The notes under the pieces are model-generated. The model was not told where the DNA came from. It saw only the letters and a list, made by a program, of their open reading frames with translations, and did not search any database. Below, piece by piece: positions 1 through 9,383 of a DNA stretch of 64,000 bases. This DNA comes from Sphingomonadales bacterium 12-68-11 (lineage in GTDB: Bacteria; Pseudomonadota; Alphaproteobacteria; Sphingomonadales; Sphingomonadaceae): the NCBI GenBank assembly GCA_002279825.1, contig NCCV01000005.1:62001-126000 (forward strand). Direction: 5' to 3'. Position 1 is the first letter of the stretch. Each line of letters starts with the position of its first letter. Both the position numbers and the translations under genes were made by a program.

Positions 1-39
1 TTCGTTGCTGGCGCGTGAAGTTCCGCCGTCTGCCGGACA

Positions 40-1995
40 TCATCCCGCGGGGTTGTGCTGCTGCACGAACGCGACTGCCTCTTCGAGCATCTGCAGCCGC
101 GTACCAGCCCGCGACAACCAGTGGTCTTCCTCGCGCAGCACCACCAGACGGTGCGGTTTGTTCGCCCGTCGCAACGCGTCAGCCATCCGGTCGCTCTGGT
201 CGAACGGCACGACCGTGTCGTCCTTGCCGTGGATCAGCAGGATCGGTGCATCCGCCTGGGCTGCGAAGTAGCGGGGGGAAACGGCATCAAAGCCGCTGCG
301 GGGGCCGAGTTCTTCGAGCAGCGAGCGACGGAGCATCCCGTTGCTGCCACCTGTATTGACCTCCTCGGCGAACAGCGAGGCGAGGTCGCTTACCGGCGCC
401 ACTCCGACCGCGCAGCGATACAAACCCTGTTGGAGCGTTACGCCCGCGAGAGCCGCGTAGCCTCCGTAGCTCGCGCCGACGATGCAGGCGCGCTTCGGAT
501 CGATCACGCCGCGCCGCGCCAGTTCGGCGAGGCCGTCGGAGATGTCGCTCTGCATGGCGCGGCCCCACTGACCGAAACCGGCGCGCATGAACGCCTCGTC
601 GCGGTTGGTCGAACCGCGGAAGTTTGGCTGGAACACCGCGTAGCCGCGCGACGCGAACGCTTGCGCCCACCAGTCGAACACTTCCTCGTCATGCGAGTGC
701 GGGCCGCCGTGCGGCAGCATGACCAGCGGCAGGTTCTTCGCCTCGCGACCCGGCGGCAGCGTCAGGATGCCCTCGATTTCGAGCCCGTCGGCGGCCTTGT
801 ATGTCACGGTCGAGATCGGCCCGACACGGTCCGGTTCGATGGCGACGCGTTCGTACCCTACCGCGGATGCGCGCATGCGGGTGATATCGACCAGATACCA
901 GGTGCCGCTGTCGCCGTTGCCGGTCGTCCGGACGAGCGCTTTCGAAAAGTCGGGCGACCAGTCGCTGACGGTGACTTCCAGGTCGGGGAAAGCAGCGTAG
1001 ATCTTGTCGATTGCGGCTTGATGCTGGGGGTCGAACAATTCGGGCCGCTTGCCGGCGCCCATCCGCTGCAGGCCCAGCATCCGCCCCGTGGACCGGTCGG
1101 TGAACAAACGCCGTACGTCTTCGGCTTTTATGAATTCGCGCGCCGGGCCGCCTTGCAGCGGCACTTCGAACCAGCGGGTCACCGAATCCGCTGGGTTGCG
1201 CTCCTGGTAGATTACCGAGGTTCCGTCCTTTCCAAGCGCGACCAGCCCCACTTCGCCGCGACGATTGACCCCTTCCGCCAGCACCGGTCCGTTGGGCACT
1301 TTGATGGCCCAGCTGCCGTTGCGCAGCTGGAGCGAAATGGTCGCCGCGACGTCACCGTTCGCTCCGACCAGCCAGGTGTTGCTCGCGCCGTCCGGCGGCG
1401 GTCCGACTAGCTGGCGGCGCGTGTTGCGCTCGACATCGAGCCCATAGAGCGAGGTGCGGCCATTGGCGGTATAGTATCCGCGTGCGCCTCGCTCGCGCTC
1501 GACGCCGGAGAAATAGGCCAGCCAACGGCCATCGACCTGGCGAATGCCGTAACTTCCGAACACCGAATTGACGATCGACGGGTCACCGTCGAACACCACA
1601 TAATGTTGTTGCGACGGATCGACCGGCACCACGATCGCGTGGAAGAATTCAAACTGGCTGGCGACGTATTGGGCGGGCAGCGTGGTCGTTTGACTGATGA
1701 CCAGCACCAGCCGTTCATCACCGACCCATTCCATCGAGCGCAGCTTCTGATCTTGTAGCGGCAGCGTGCGTAGCTGATCGAGCTGGCTGCTTAGCAGCAG
1801 CAGCATGCGCTTCCCGCCGATCGTCATCACCGCGGCGATGCGATTTCCGCTGTGCGAGAGCGCCATGCTTTCGATCTCGGGTAGATTGCCGAATGCGGCC
1901 AGCGGAGGTGGATCGGCCGCCTTCGCTGCCAGCGGCGTTAGGGCCAACACGGCAAGGGCCAACACCCGCCGCAACGCTGCGAACAAACCGTTCAT
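40..1995 (-). CDS. S9 family peptidase (prolyl oligopeptidase-type alpha/beta hydrolase), secreted
   Basis: 651 residues. An N-terminal signal peptide with a hydrophobic core and an AKAADPP cleavage region suggests export to the periplasm. The middle (about residues 40-380) is a repetitive, probably beta-propeller domain. The C-terminal third is a peptidase S9 catalytic domain: the nucleophile motif [10 protein letters not shown] puts Ser at residue 509, the acid lies in HGKDDTVVP (about 592-593) and the His in EEDHWLS (625). Family members cleave oligopeptides, often dipeptides. The gene stands alone, divergent from smpB. The substrate cannot be read from sequence. The family call is firm. 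Confidence 0.9.
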   Translation of the reverse strand: MNGLFAALRRVLALAVLALTPLAAKAADPPPLAAFGNLPEIESMALSHSGNRIAAVMTIGGKRMLLLLSSQLDQLRTLPLQDQKLRSMEWVGDERLVLVISQTTTLPAQYVASQFEFFHAIVVPVDPSQQHYVVFDGDPSIVNSVFGSYGIRQVDGRWLAYFSGVERERGARGYYTANGRTSLYGLDVERNTRRQLVGPPPDGASNTWLVGANGDVAATISLQLRNGSWAIKVPNGPVLAEGVNRRGEVGLVALGKDGTSVIYQERNPADSVTRWFEVPLQGGPAREFIKAEDVRRLFTDRSTGRMLGLQRMGAGKRPELFDPQHQAAIDKIYAAFPDLEVTVSDWSPDFSKALVRTTGNGDSGTWYLVDITRMRASAVGYERVAIEPDRVGPISTVTYKAADGLEIEGILTLPPGREAKNLPLVMLPHGGPHSHDEEVFDWWAQAFASRGYAVFQPNFRGSTNRDEAFMRAGFGQWGRAMQSDISDGLAELARRGVIDPKRACIVGASYGGYAALAGVTLQQGLYRCAVGVAPVSDLASLFAEEVNTGGSNGMLRRSLLEELGPRSGFDAVSPRYFAAQADAPILLIHGKDDTVVPFDQSDRMADALRRANKPHRLVVLREEDHWLSRAGTRLQMLEEAVAFVQQHNPAG

Positions 1996-2169
1996 GCGTC
2001 CCCTCCCCGGTCCGCAATTGCAGAGCCTGGAAATCTTGCAGAGGTTCCGGCGCTTGGCAAGCGGCGGAAGGGCCTTCCAGCAAGGTGTTCGCTCCGGTTT
2101 GGCGGTATGTCGTCCTCGCGCCCTCAGCCGTTGCCGGGCAGGGGTCTAAGCCCTACATGCGCCTCCCTT

Positions 2170-2652
2170 ATGGCTCGCCCGACCCCCGCCGCTTTCGACA
2201 AGGTCAAGACCGTCGCCGAGAACCGGCGCGCGCGGTACGACTATTTCATCGAGGACAAGTTCGAGGCCGGCATTGCGCTCAGCGGCACCGAGGTGAAATC
2301 GCTGCGTTTCGGCGAGGGCTCGATCGCCGAAAGCTATGCCCACGTCCATGACGGCGAGGCCTGGCTGATCAACGCCAACATCCCCGAGTTCAGCCACGGC
2401 AACCGCTTCAACCACGAGCCAAAACGCGCCCGCAAGCTCCTGCTGCACGAACGCGAGATCGAGAAGATGATCGGCGCGGTCGAGCGCAAGGGCATGACGC
2501 TGATCCCGCTCAGCATCTACTTCAACGGCCGCGGCCGCGCCAAGGTCGAGCTGGCGCTGGCCAAGGGCAAGCAGACTCACGACAAGCGCGAATCGACCAA
2601 GGAACGCGACTGGAAGCGCGACAAGGCGCGGCTGATGCGCGACCGCGGATGA
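2170..2652 (+). CDS. smpB: SsrA-binding protein SmpB
   Basis: 160 residues, normal SmpB length. The protein binds tmRNA and delivers it to stalled ribosomes in trans-translation. Visible family features are [19 protein letters not shown], the conserved GTEVKSLR segment, [18 protein letters not shown], and the basic C-terminal tail [19 protein letters not shown] that enters the ribosome. An in-frame ATG at 2107 exists, but the family N-terminus begins near [19 protein letters not shown], so the ATG at 2170 is preferred. It is followed by a DUF2062 gene and cckA, a familiar sphingomonad order. Confidence 0.95.
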   Translation: MARPTPAAFDKVKTVAENRRARYDYFIEDKFEAGIALSGTEVKSLRFGEGSIAESYAHVHDGEAWLINANIPEFSHGNRFNHEPKRARKLLLHEREIEKMIGAVERKGMTLIPLSIYFNGRGRAKVELALAKGKQTHDKRESTKERDWKRDKARLMRDRG

Positions 2653-2663
2653 CCGGCCCTGAA

Positions 2664-2709
2664 AAAGCGCTTCAACGAGCCGTTCAGACTGCTCGTGGCA
2701 TAGCGCTTT
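2664..2709 (+). terminator. Nested stem-loop after smpB, possible terminator
   Basis: Twelve bases after the smpB stop there is a two-part hairpin. The outer arms are AAAGCGCT (2664-2671) and AGCGCTTT (2702-2709). The inner arms are ACGAGC (2675-2680) and GCTCGT (2691-2696). Only three T bases follow, so it is not a canonical intrinsic terminator. It may instead be an RNA-stabilising or attenuating structure before the DUF2062 gene. Confidence 0.45.
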
Positions 2710-2725
2710 CGCGCCCGGCGTTACT

Positions 2726-3307
2726 ATGTATGGGACAGGTGTGATCAAGCGGCTCCATCTCTGGGCCCATCGGCAGATGCCGAAGCGGGAAGACCTGGCG
2801 GACAACCGCTGGGCGGGCCCGCTCGCGCGCCGCCCGGAACTGTGGCGCTTTACCCGCCGCTCGGTGCCGCGCGGAGTCGCGGTGGGCCTGCTGGTGGGCA
2901 TCTTCGCGCTGATCCCGGGGATCCAGATCGTCTGCGCCTCGCTGATGTGCGTGCCGTTCCGCGCCAATATCCCGCTCGCGGCGGGCATGACTTTCCTGTC
3001 GAATCCCGGCACCACGCCGTTCCTGCTGGCGGCGTCGATCTATGTCGGCAACCGTCTCGGCTTCCATGCCGACCTGGCCGCGTTCAAGGCGCTCTACAGT
3101 AGCGGCGCGGGGGTGTCGCAGTGGCTCGGCTGGCTGGCATCGGACGCGGCGCCCGCGCTGGTGGTCGGGCTGCTGCTGATCGCCGCGGTTTCGGCCGCGG
3201 TCGGATACCTGATCGCCGCGGTGCTGTGGCGGCAGATCGTCGCGCGCAAGCGCAAGCGCCGCACCGCCCGGCCGCCGCTCTTGCTCGAGTCCGTGCCCGC
3301 CGAATGA
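2726..3307 (+). CDS. DUF2062 domain membrane protein
   Basis: 193 residues. Recognised by the DUF2062 pattern: an N-terminal basic stretch (PRGVAVGLLVGIFALIPGIQIV) leading into hydrophobic helices, then NPGTTPFLLAASIYVGNRLG, a long C-terminal transmembrane segment (PALVVGLLLIAAVSAAVGYLIAAVLW) and a positively charged tail. Two to four membrane spans in the inner membrane are likely. No biochemical function is established for the family. Its TGA overlaps the ATG of cckA (ATGA), so the two are probably translationally coupled. Confidence 0.85.
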   Translation: MYGTGVIKRLHLWAHRQMPKREDLADNRWAGPLARRPELWRFTRRSVPRGVAVGLLVGIFALIPGIQIVCASLMCVPFRANIPLAAGMTFLSNPGTTPFLLAASIYVGNRLGFHADLAAFKALYSSGAGVSQWLGWLASDAAPALVVGLLLIAAVSAAVGYLIAAVLWRQIVARKRKRRTARPPLLLESVPAE

Positions 3308-5736
3308 CCCCGGCCGCCGCCGCGTCGCCTTATCGGCCCGGCGAGTTCGGGCTCGTCGCGGCCGCTGCGCTGGCCAGCGTGCTGGCCGTCTGGCTCGCCA
3401 CCGGCAGCGCCGCCTTGGCTGCCGCCTTCCTCGGTGGTCTGACCGTCCTCTCGCTGGTCGCCTTCACGGCCGCCCGCCGCCGCCCGGGGCCGGATGTGGC
3501 GGCGGACGCGACGCCGGACTGGTCGGTGACGATGGCGGCGATCGAGCAGCCCGGCCTCGCCATCGCGCTCACCGACCGCGCCAACCGGCTGGTCTGCGCC
3601 AATGCCGCTTACGAGCTGTGGTTCGGCTCGGGCCATGCGCCGCCGCGCCTCAATGTCGATGAAGCCTCGCTCGAAGCGCTTAACGCCGCTGCCCGCGCCG
3701 CGTGGCGCGATGGCGAGAGCGGCGAGGCCTCGGTCGCCGACGGCCGCGGCGCCTGGGTCGCCGGGGCGCAGCGCGCGGGACGCGGCGACGATTACCTGAT
3801 CTGGCGCTTCGCCCCGATCGTGCGCCAGGATCCCTTGCTCGGCGCCGGCCGCTACATCGCCGGGCCGTTCGGCCAAGTCCTCAGCGCGGCGGGCATCGAA
3901 GTCGCGCTGGTCAGCCCCGACGGGCGCATCGCCGCGGTCAATCCGGGCTTCGCGCGCCGCGCCTGCGGCGACGAACGCGCCAGCCTCGCCGGGCAGGAGT
4001 TCACCGCGCTGCTGCGGGCCGACGAGCGCGACCGGCTCTATTTCGCCCGCGAAGGGCGCAAGGGCACCGCGCAGACGCTCGTCAACATCCCGCTCACCGA
4101 TCCCGCCGCGACCGGCGTCAGGGCGGGCGACGCGCCGGCGCTGATGCTGCTGCTCGATTCCGCCGCTGGCCTCGGCGGCTGGGGCGGCGATGCGCGCGGC
4201 CAGACCCCGCAGCTCGAAGCGCTGGTCGAGCGGCTCCCGCTCGGCCTGGCGATGACCGACCGCGACGGGCATTTCCTGTTCGCCAACCCCGCGTTCCGCC
4301 GCGCTGCCGGGCTCGAGGGCAAGGAGCTGCCCCCGTACCCGTCCGATCTCGTGGTCCGGCAGGACAAGACCGCGATCTCCGATGCGGTTCGCCGGTTCGG
4401 GCAAGGCGCGGCGTCGAGCGGCGACATCGCCGTGCGGCTGCGCTCGGACCCCGAGGAACCGGTTTCGCTCGGCCTCGCCGGGGTGCGCGGGCTCGGCGAA
4501 GCGGCGGTGCTGCTCAGCCTGGCGGACACCACCGAGGAGACGCGCCTCAAGCGCCAGGTCGCGCAGGCCACCAAGATGCAGGCGGTCGGCCAGCTCGCCG
4601 GCGGCGTGGCGCACGATTTCAACAACGTGCTGACCGCGATCATCGGCTACTGCGATCTGATGCTGCTGCGCCACACCCCGGGCGACAGCGACTACGACGA
4701 CATCCAGCAGATCAAGGCCAATTCGAACCGCGCCGCCAGTCTCACCCGCCAGCTACTGGCGTTCTCGCGGCAGCAGACGCTGCAGCCCGAAGTGCTGCAA
4801 TTGCCGGATGTTATCGCCGAAGTCTCACAGCTCTTGAAAAGGCTACTCGGCGCCAAGATCACGCTGCGCACGCACCACGACCGCGATCTCGGCGCGGTCC
4901 GCGCCGATCCCCGTCAGCTCGAGCAAGTCATCGTGAACCTCGCGGTCAACGCGCGCGACGCCATCCAGGGCAAGGCCGGCGAGCACGCTCACGGCACGCT
5001 CAGCTTCACCACCCGCCGCATCGAGGCGCGCGACATCCGCCGCATGGGCAGCGAGATCATCCCGAGCGGCGATTATACGGTGCTGATCGCGGAGGACACC
5101 GGCGGCGGCATCCCGATCGAGCACTTGCCCAAGATCTTCGAGCCGTTTTTCACCACCAAGGAACTCGGCAAAGGCACCGGGCTCGGCCTCTCGACGGTCT
5201 ACGGCATCGTCAAGCAGTCGGGCGGATTCATCTTCGCCGACAACGCGGTCGGCCCGGACGGCACCCCCACCGGGGCGCGCTTCGCCATTTACCTGCCGGT
5301 CCACCAGCCGAGCGAGGAGGACTTGCGCCGGGTCGAGCCCGAGGAAGCCGCGCGCGAATGGTCGGGCGGCGGCCGCATCCTGCTGGTCGAGGACGAGGAC
5401 ATGGTCCGCGCGGTGGCCGAACGCGCGCTGACCCGCCAGGGCTATACCGTGGTCACCGCCAGCGACGGCGACGAAGGGCTCGAGGCGGTGCGCCGCAACG
5501 CCGATTTCGACCTTGTGCTGACCGATGTCGTCATGCCCAGCATGGACGGCCCGGCGATGGCCCGCGAGATCCGCCAGCTCGCCCCCGGCCTGCCGGTGCT
5601 GTTCATGTCCGGCTATGCCGAAGAACAGCTGCGCCGCGAAATCGACCTCGAAGGCATGCACTTCCTGCCCAAGCCGTTCAGCGTCCAGCAGATCGCCGAC
5701 AAAGTGGGCGAAGTGCTGCGGGCCGGGCGCAGGTAG
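3304..5736 (+). CDS. cckA: CckA-type hybrid histidine kinase/receiver (CtrA pathway)
   Basis: 810 residues from an ATG overlapping the preceding stop. Order: two N-terminal transmembrane helices (about 13-55), PAS-like sensor regions (about 75-400), a HisKA domain with GQLAGGVAHDFNNVLTAI (phospho-acceptor His437), a HATPase domain (EQVIVNLAVNARDAI N-box, DTGGGI and GKGTGLGLSTVYG G-boxes), and a C-terminal receiver with the LLVEDED acidic pocket, phospho-acceptor Asp741 in LTDVVMPSMDGP, and conserved Lys in LPKPFS. In Caulobacter CckA passes phosphate through ChpT to CtrA and CpdR; a cpdR gene lies at 21871-22245 in this window. Sphingomonads keep the pathway but use it mainly for motility, gene transfer and envelope traits rather than for viability. 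Confidence 0.93.
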   Translation: MTPAAAASPYRPGEFGLVAAAALASVLAVWLATGSAALAAAFLGGLTVLSLVAFTAARRRPGPDVAADATPDWSVTMAAIEQPGLAIALTDRANRLVCANAAYELWFGSGHAPPRLNVDEASLEALNAAARAAWRDGESGEASVADGRGAWVAGAQRAGRGDDYLIWRFAPIVRQDPLLGAGRYIAGPFGQVLSAAGIEVALVSPDGRIAAVNPGFARRACGDERASLAGQEFTALLRADERDRLYFAREGRKGTAQTLVNIPLTDPAATGVRAGDAPALMLLLDSAAGLGGWGGDARGQTPQLEALVERLPLGLAMTDRDGHFLFANPAFRRAAGLEGKELPPYPSDLVVRQDKTAISDAVRRFGQGAASSGDIAVRLRSDPEEPVSLGLAGVRGLGEAAVLLSLADTTEETRLKRQVAQATKMQAVGQLAGGVAHDFNNVLTAIIGYCDLMLLRHTPGDSDYDDIQQIKANSNRAASLTRQLLAFSRQQTLQPEVLQLPDVIAEVSQLLKRLLGAKITLRTHHDRDLGAVRADPRQLEQVIVNLAVNARDAIQGKAGEHAHGTLSFTTRRIEARDIRRMGSEIIPSGDYTVLIAEDTGGGIPIEHLPKIFEPFFTTKELGKGTGLGLSTVYGIVKQSGGFIFADNAVGPDGTPTGARFAIYLPVHQPSEEDLRRVEPEEAAREWSGGGRILLVEDEDMVRAVAERALTRQGYTVVTASDGDEGLEAVRRNADFDLVLTDVVMPSMDGPAMAREIRQLAPGLPVLFMSGYAEEQLRREIDLEGMHFLPKPFSVQQIADKVGEVLRAGRR

Positions 5737-5826
5737 CCTTCAGCCCCACTGCCCAATCTCTCGTCGCCCCTGCGCGCCTACACGGCCTGCGCCGAGAGCG
5801 GGTGAGATCGCTGCCAAGGTGGTTGG

Positions 5827-5846
5827 GCCCCTGCCTGCGCAGGGGC
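5827..5846. repeat. Short intergenic palindrome after cckA
   Basis: GCCCCTGC-CTGC-GCAGGGGC is a perfect 8-bp stem with a 4-base loop, typical of short palindromic intergenic repeats in sphingomonads. It lies in the 214-bp gap between cckA and the first DUF4139 gene. It may act as a transcription end or mRNA stabiliser; no T-run follows. Confidence 0.6.
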
Positions 5847-5950
5847 GACGCATTTTGGTATGATGTGTAAGTCTAGGTCGCTTCATCGCCCGTTCACGGC
5901 GACTCGACCTAATTGATACACTGTAACATCGGTTCGTTGGGAGAAACCGT

Positions 5951-7483
5951 ATGCGCCTTCGTCTCGCCCTGTTGGGCGCCGCCGCGTCCGCCGCCGCCAT
6001 TGCCCTCCAGCCGGCCCTCGCGCAAACCGCGCCCGCCGATCCCAACGCCACCGCGCAGGGCGACGTCTCGGTCACCGTTTACAACAACGGCCAGGCGCTG
6101 GTGCAGGACGTGCGGCAATTGCCGATCGCCAGCGGCCGCAGCACGATCGCCTTTCCCGACGTCTCGGCGATGATCCGACCCGAAACGCTCAGCTTCACCG
6201 CCGAGGGTACCGGCATCGTCGAGCAGAACTTCGATTTCGACCTGCTGACCCCAGCCAAGCTGATCGAGAAGGCGATCGGCCAGGATGTGACGCTGATCCG
6301 CACCAATCCCGCCACCGGACAGGAAACCCGCGAGCGCGCCCGCGTGCTCTCCACCGCCGGCGGCACCGTGGTGCAGATCGGCGACCGCATCGAAGTGCTG
6401 CGCGACGACGGGCTGCCGGTCCGCGTGATCTTCGACCGCGTGCCGCCCAACTTGCGCGCCCGGCCGACACTGTCCGTCACGCTCGAAAGCCGCCGCGCCG
6501 GCACCCGTCCGGCTTCGATCCGCTACCTGACCCCCGGCCTCGGCTGGTCGGCCGATTACGTCGCGCTCTACGACGAAGCCAAGGGCGCGATCGACATGCA
6601 GGGCTGGGTCACGCTGACCAATTCGACCGGCACCACTTACCACCGTGCCAACACGTTGCTGGTCGCCGGCAACCCCGCCGGCAACAACGGCTCGCCGGTG
6701 GTGCGCGGGCGCCCGGTGCCGCAGCCGCCCCGGTCCAGCGTCGGCCCCGGCATGGTCCCCGGCACCGAGACCGCCGACCGCGAGCGGCTCGGCGATTTCT
6801 ACCTCTATCCGATCGCCGAGCGGACCACGATCGCCAACAACCAGACCAAGCAGGTCAGTTTCCTCGACGTGCAGGGCGTGCCCGCGCGCAAGATTTACGG
6901 CCGCACGGTCGGCTGGCTGGCCTCGGATTCGCAGCCGGTCAACGTGCAGAGCCAGATCGCCTTTTCGTCCTCGCGCGACGGCGGGCTCGGCGATGCGCTG
7001 CCCGCCGGCGCGGTCCGCTTCTACCAGCGCGACCGCACTGGCACGCCGCAGTTCATCGGCGAAAACGGCATCGGCCACACCCCGATGGGCAGCGAGCTGG
7101 CGCTGACCACCGGCGACGCCTTCGACGTGTTCGTCCAGGCCGAAGTCGAAAAGCGCGACCGCATCACTTCCGCCGACTACGAACGCACCGCGCGCTACCG
7201 CGTCACCGTCAACGGCCAGCAAGTCCGCGAAGTGCAGATCGACCGCACGGTCGACTATTGGCGAACCACGATGCGCTATACCCTGACCAACGCCAAGCCG
7301 GAGCCGGTCGAAGTCGAACTGGTCCAGGCCGGGCTCGATCGCGGCTGGTGGAGCCAGGACTTGCGCGTGCCGAGCGAGGACCTCCCCGGCACCCAGCTCA
7401 GCCTCGACCGGCGCAAGTACGTCGTCACCGTGCCGGCCAACGGCAAGCGCGAAGTGCGCGTGACTTACGAGACGCGGTACTGA
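5951..7483 (+). CDS. DUF4139 domain protein, secreted (first of a tandem pair)
   Basis: 510 residues with a signal peptide (MRLRLALLGAAASAAAIA... cleaved near ALAQT). The N-terminal part has the family pattern VTVYNNGQALVQDVRQLPI...GRSTIAFPDVS, followed by SADYVALYDEAKGAIDMQGWVTLTNSTG and the C-terminal NGKREVRVTYETRY. Residues of about 247-285 form a Pro/Gly-rich linker. DUF4139 proteins are found in many bacteria and have no established function; a periplasmic location is inferred. A similar gene follows directly, so the two likely arose by duplication. Confidence 0.85.
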   Translation: MRLRLALLGAAASAAAIALQPALAQTAPADPNATAQGDVSVTVYNNGQALVQDVRQLPIASGRSTIAFPDVSAMIRPETLSFTAEGTGIVEQNFDFDLLTPAKLIEKAIGQDVTLIRTNPATGQETRERARVLSTAGGTVVQIGDRIEVLRDDGLPVRVIFDRVPPNLRARPTLSVTLESRRAGTRPASIRYLTPGLGWSADYVALYDEAKGAIDMQGWVTLTNSTGTTYHRANTLLVAGNPAGNNGSPVVRGRPVPQPPRSSVGPGMVPGTETADRERLGDFYLYPIAERTTIANNQTKQVSFLDVQGVPARKIYGRTVGWLASDSQPVNVQSQIAFSSSRDGGLGDALPAGAVRFYQRDRTGTPQFIGENGIGHTPMGSELALTTGDAFDVFVQAEVEKRDRITSADYERTARYRVTVNGQQVREVQIDRTVDYWRTTMRYTLTNAKPEPVEVELVQAGLDRGWWSQDLRVPSEDLPGTQLSLDRRKYVVTVPANGKREVRVTYETRY

Positions 7484-7512
7484 GGGGCAGGGCGGTGCCT
7501 TTGCCCCCCCTC

Positions 7513-7597
7513 CGTCATTGCGAGCGTAGCGAAGCAATCCAGGGCGTTCGCGCGGTGCGCGCTGGATTGCCGCGGGGCTGCGCCCCTCGCAATGACG
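7513..7597. repeat. REP-type palindromic element, copy A
   Basis: An 85-bp imperfect inverted repeat. It begins CGTCATTGCGAGCGTAGCG and ends CTCGCAATGACG, with internal GCAATCCAG/CTGGATTGC arms. A second copy with the same ends lies at 37041-37122. The element fills the gap between the two DUF4139 genes and stops about 20 bp before the start of the second. Confidence 0.88.
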
Positions 7598-7617
7598 AGA
7601 CACTTTCAGCGACAGGG

Positions 7618-9210
7618 TTGACGGCGCTGGTTGGCTTAGTAGCGCTGGCGCTTGCCACCCCCGCCGCCGCCCGCGAAACCGTCGAGGCCGCCGCCCCTTC
7701 GTCGCTCGCCGTCACCCTCTACCGCGATCCTGCCCGCGGCGTTGACGACGCAATGAACCGCCAGCGGCCGCGCGGCTTCGCGATGATCACCGAGACCCGC
7801 CAGGTCGTGCTGCCGCCGGGCGAGAGCACGATCCGCTTCACCGGGGTTGCCGAAGGCATGGTCGCGGTCAGCGCGATCGTCACCGGGCTGCCGGGCGGGA
7901 CGATCGAGAAGAACCGCAACGCCGACCTGCTGAGCCCGGCCGCGCTGGTCGACGGCACGCTCGGCAACCGCGTCACCGTGACCCGCACCAACCCCGCGAC
8001 CGGGGAGGCGGTGGCCGAGGACGCGGTGGTCCGCACCCGCGCCGACGGCGGGATCGTGCTCGAAACCAGCCAGGGGTTCGAAGCGGTGCGCTGCTCGGGC
8101 CTGCCCGAGAAGCTGACGTTCGAACGGGTGCCCGCGGGCCTTTCGGCGCAGCCGGTGTTCTCGGTCGATACGCGCGATCCCACTGGCGGGACGTACGACG
8201 TCCAGCTCACCTATCTCGCCTGGGGCTTCGACTGGCAGGCGAATTATGTCGCGACGCTTGCGGAAGGGGGCCGGGGCGATCGGGTCAACATGCGGCTGAT
8301 GAGCTGGGTGACCCTGCTCAACGACAATGGCCAGAGTTTCGAGAATGCCGAGCTGCTGGTGGTGGCGGGGAAGCTCAATGTGGTGAGCGACTTCCAATCG
8401 CTTGCCGCTCCGCCCGACGCGCGGCCGCTTTCGCTGACCTGCTTCCCGATCGGTAGCACCGCAGCGGGCACGCCGATTCCCGCTCCGCCGCCGCCTCCAA
8501 TGCCTCCGCCCATGCCCATGATGAGCGCGGCGATCGTGGTCACCGGCAGTCGAGTGGCGCGCGCGAGCTACGAGGCCAACACCCCGGTCGTAGTAATGGG
8601 TGAGGAAGCGCTTGGCGATCTCAAGCTCTATCGCGCGCCCGAGCGCGTCACCGTGGCAGCCAAAGGGCTCAAGCAGATCGCGTTTCTCGACATGCTGCGC
8701 GTCGAGGCCCGGCTGCTCTATCTGGCCGGGTGCACGCCCTATGACGATGACGACGAGGCTGTTCCCACCGGCATGATGCTGGCGACTGTCAACGACAAGC
8801 GGCACGGCCTCGGGGCGGCCATGCCGATGGGCGGGATAGCGGTGTTCGAGCCGTCATCGTCCGGCGAGCAGCTGGTCGGCGAGGAGTCGCTGCGCGACTA
8901 TGCCGTGGGACAGGACGTCGAGATCCGGTTTGGCGACAGCTCGCAGGTCTTCGCTCAGTGCGTTCGAAGCGCCGACTTCGATATCGGGCAGCATCCGACA
9001 CGCTGGAACGCGATGCACACTGTGCTCACCAACGCCAACCCGCATGCCGTGACCGTCCGGATTGGTTTCGGCTACTCCGGAAGCTGGCAATTGCGCGGCC
9101 TGCGCGGCACGCGCATCAAGGACGGCGAGGTGATCTATGAAGTCACCGTTCCCGCCAACGGTCGTCGCGAACTACGCTGGGAATCCCGCCAGTCCGGGGC
9201 CACGGGCTAA
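7618..9210 (+). CDS. DUF4139 domain protein, secreted (second of pair) with Pro-rich and TonB-plug-like insert
   Basis: 530 residues from the proposed TTG at 7618, which gives a clean signal peptide (LTALVGLVALALATPAAARE). No in-frame ATG exists until 7753, which would remove the signal. It aligns with its upstream neighbour: RTNPATGEAV, FERVPAGLSAQPVFSV, DWQANYVATLAEGG, MSWVTLLNDNGQ and NGRRELRWESRQSG. At the variable linker it carries a proline-rich run (about residues 285-304) and then IVVTGSRVARASYEANTP (306-323), which looks like the plug start of TonB-dependent receptors. Function unknown. A REP element abuts the 5' end, so the start and promoter may have been altered. Confidence 0.75.
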   Translation: MTALVGLVALALATPAAARETVEAAAPSSLAVTLYRDPARGVDDAMNRQRPRGFAMITETRQVVLPPGESTIRFTGVAEGMVAVSAIVTGLPGGTIEKNRNADLLSPAALVDGTLGNRVTVTRTNPATGEAVAEDAVVRTRADGGIVLETSQGFEAVRCSGLPEKLTFERVPAGLSAQPVFSVDTRDPTGGTYDVQLTYLAWGFDWQANYVATLAEGGRGDRVNMRLMSWVTLLNDNGQSFENAELLVVAGKLNVVSDFQSLAAPPDARPLSLTCFPIGSTAAGTPIPAPPPPPMPPPMPMMSAAIVVTGSRVARASYEANTPVVVMGEEALGDLKLYRAPERVTVAAKGLKQIAFLDMLRVEARLLYLAGCTPYDDDDEAVPTGMMLATVNDKRHGLGAAMPMGGIAVFEPSSSGEQLVGEESLRDYAVGQDVEIRFGDSSQVFAQCVRSADFDIGQHPTRWNAMHTVLTNANPHAVTVRIGFGYSGSWQLRGLRGTRIKDGEVIYEVTVPANGRRELRWESRQSGATG

Positions 9211-9323
9211 GCGTTTTCGCTTTCCTACAGCCGGGCTGGGGTGGCAAAGCAGGACCATGCTCCGTGATCAAAGTCGCGTTGTTCCAAGGGTTTGATGCGG
9301 GCGCGGCGGATAGTGTCACCTTG

Positions 9324-9349
9324 CTCTGAACACTGTCACAAGTGTCAAC
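9324..9349 (+). promoter_or_regulatory. 26-bp element upstream of recA, also found upstream of rpsA
   Basis: The core ACACTGTCACAAGTGTCAAC lies about 45 bp before the likely recA -35 region. The same 26-bp block, with two differences, occurs at 58160-58185 in the same orientation relative to rpsA and about 36 bp before the predicted rpsA -35. It contains a GACAC-N8-GTGT(T/C) inverted repeat. A regulator site is inferred; the protein is unknown. Confidence 0.55.
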
Positions 9350-9383
9350 CCCCCCTTCAATCGGGGCGCGCGGCAAATCTTCC

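Noticed and set aside
3094..4674. Long antisense open frame opposite cckA
   Set aside because: High GC third positions leave the opposite strand open; its translation is Arg/Gly/Ala-rich with no domain, while the plus strand encodes a complete CckA.
7513..7604. Repeated CGTCATTGCGAG units considered as a CRISPR fragment
   Set aside because: Only one inverted pair per site, no regular spacers and no cas genes; it is a REP-type palindrome.
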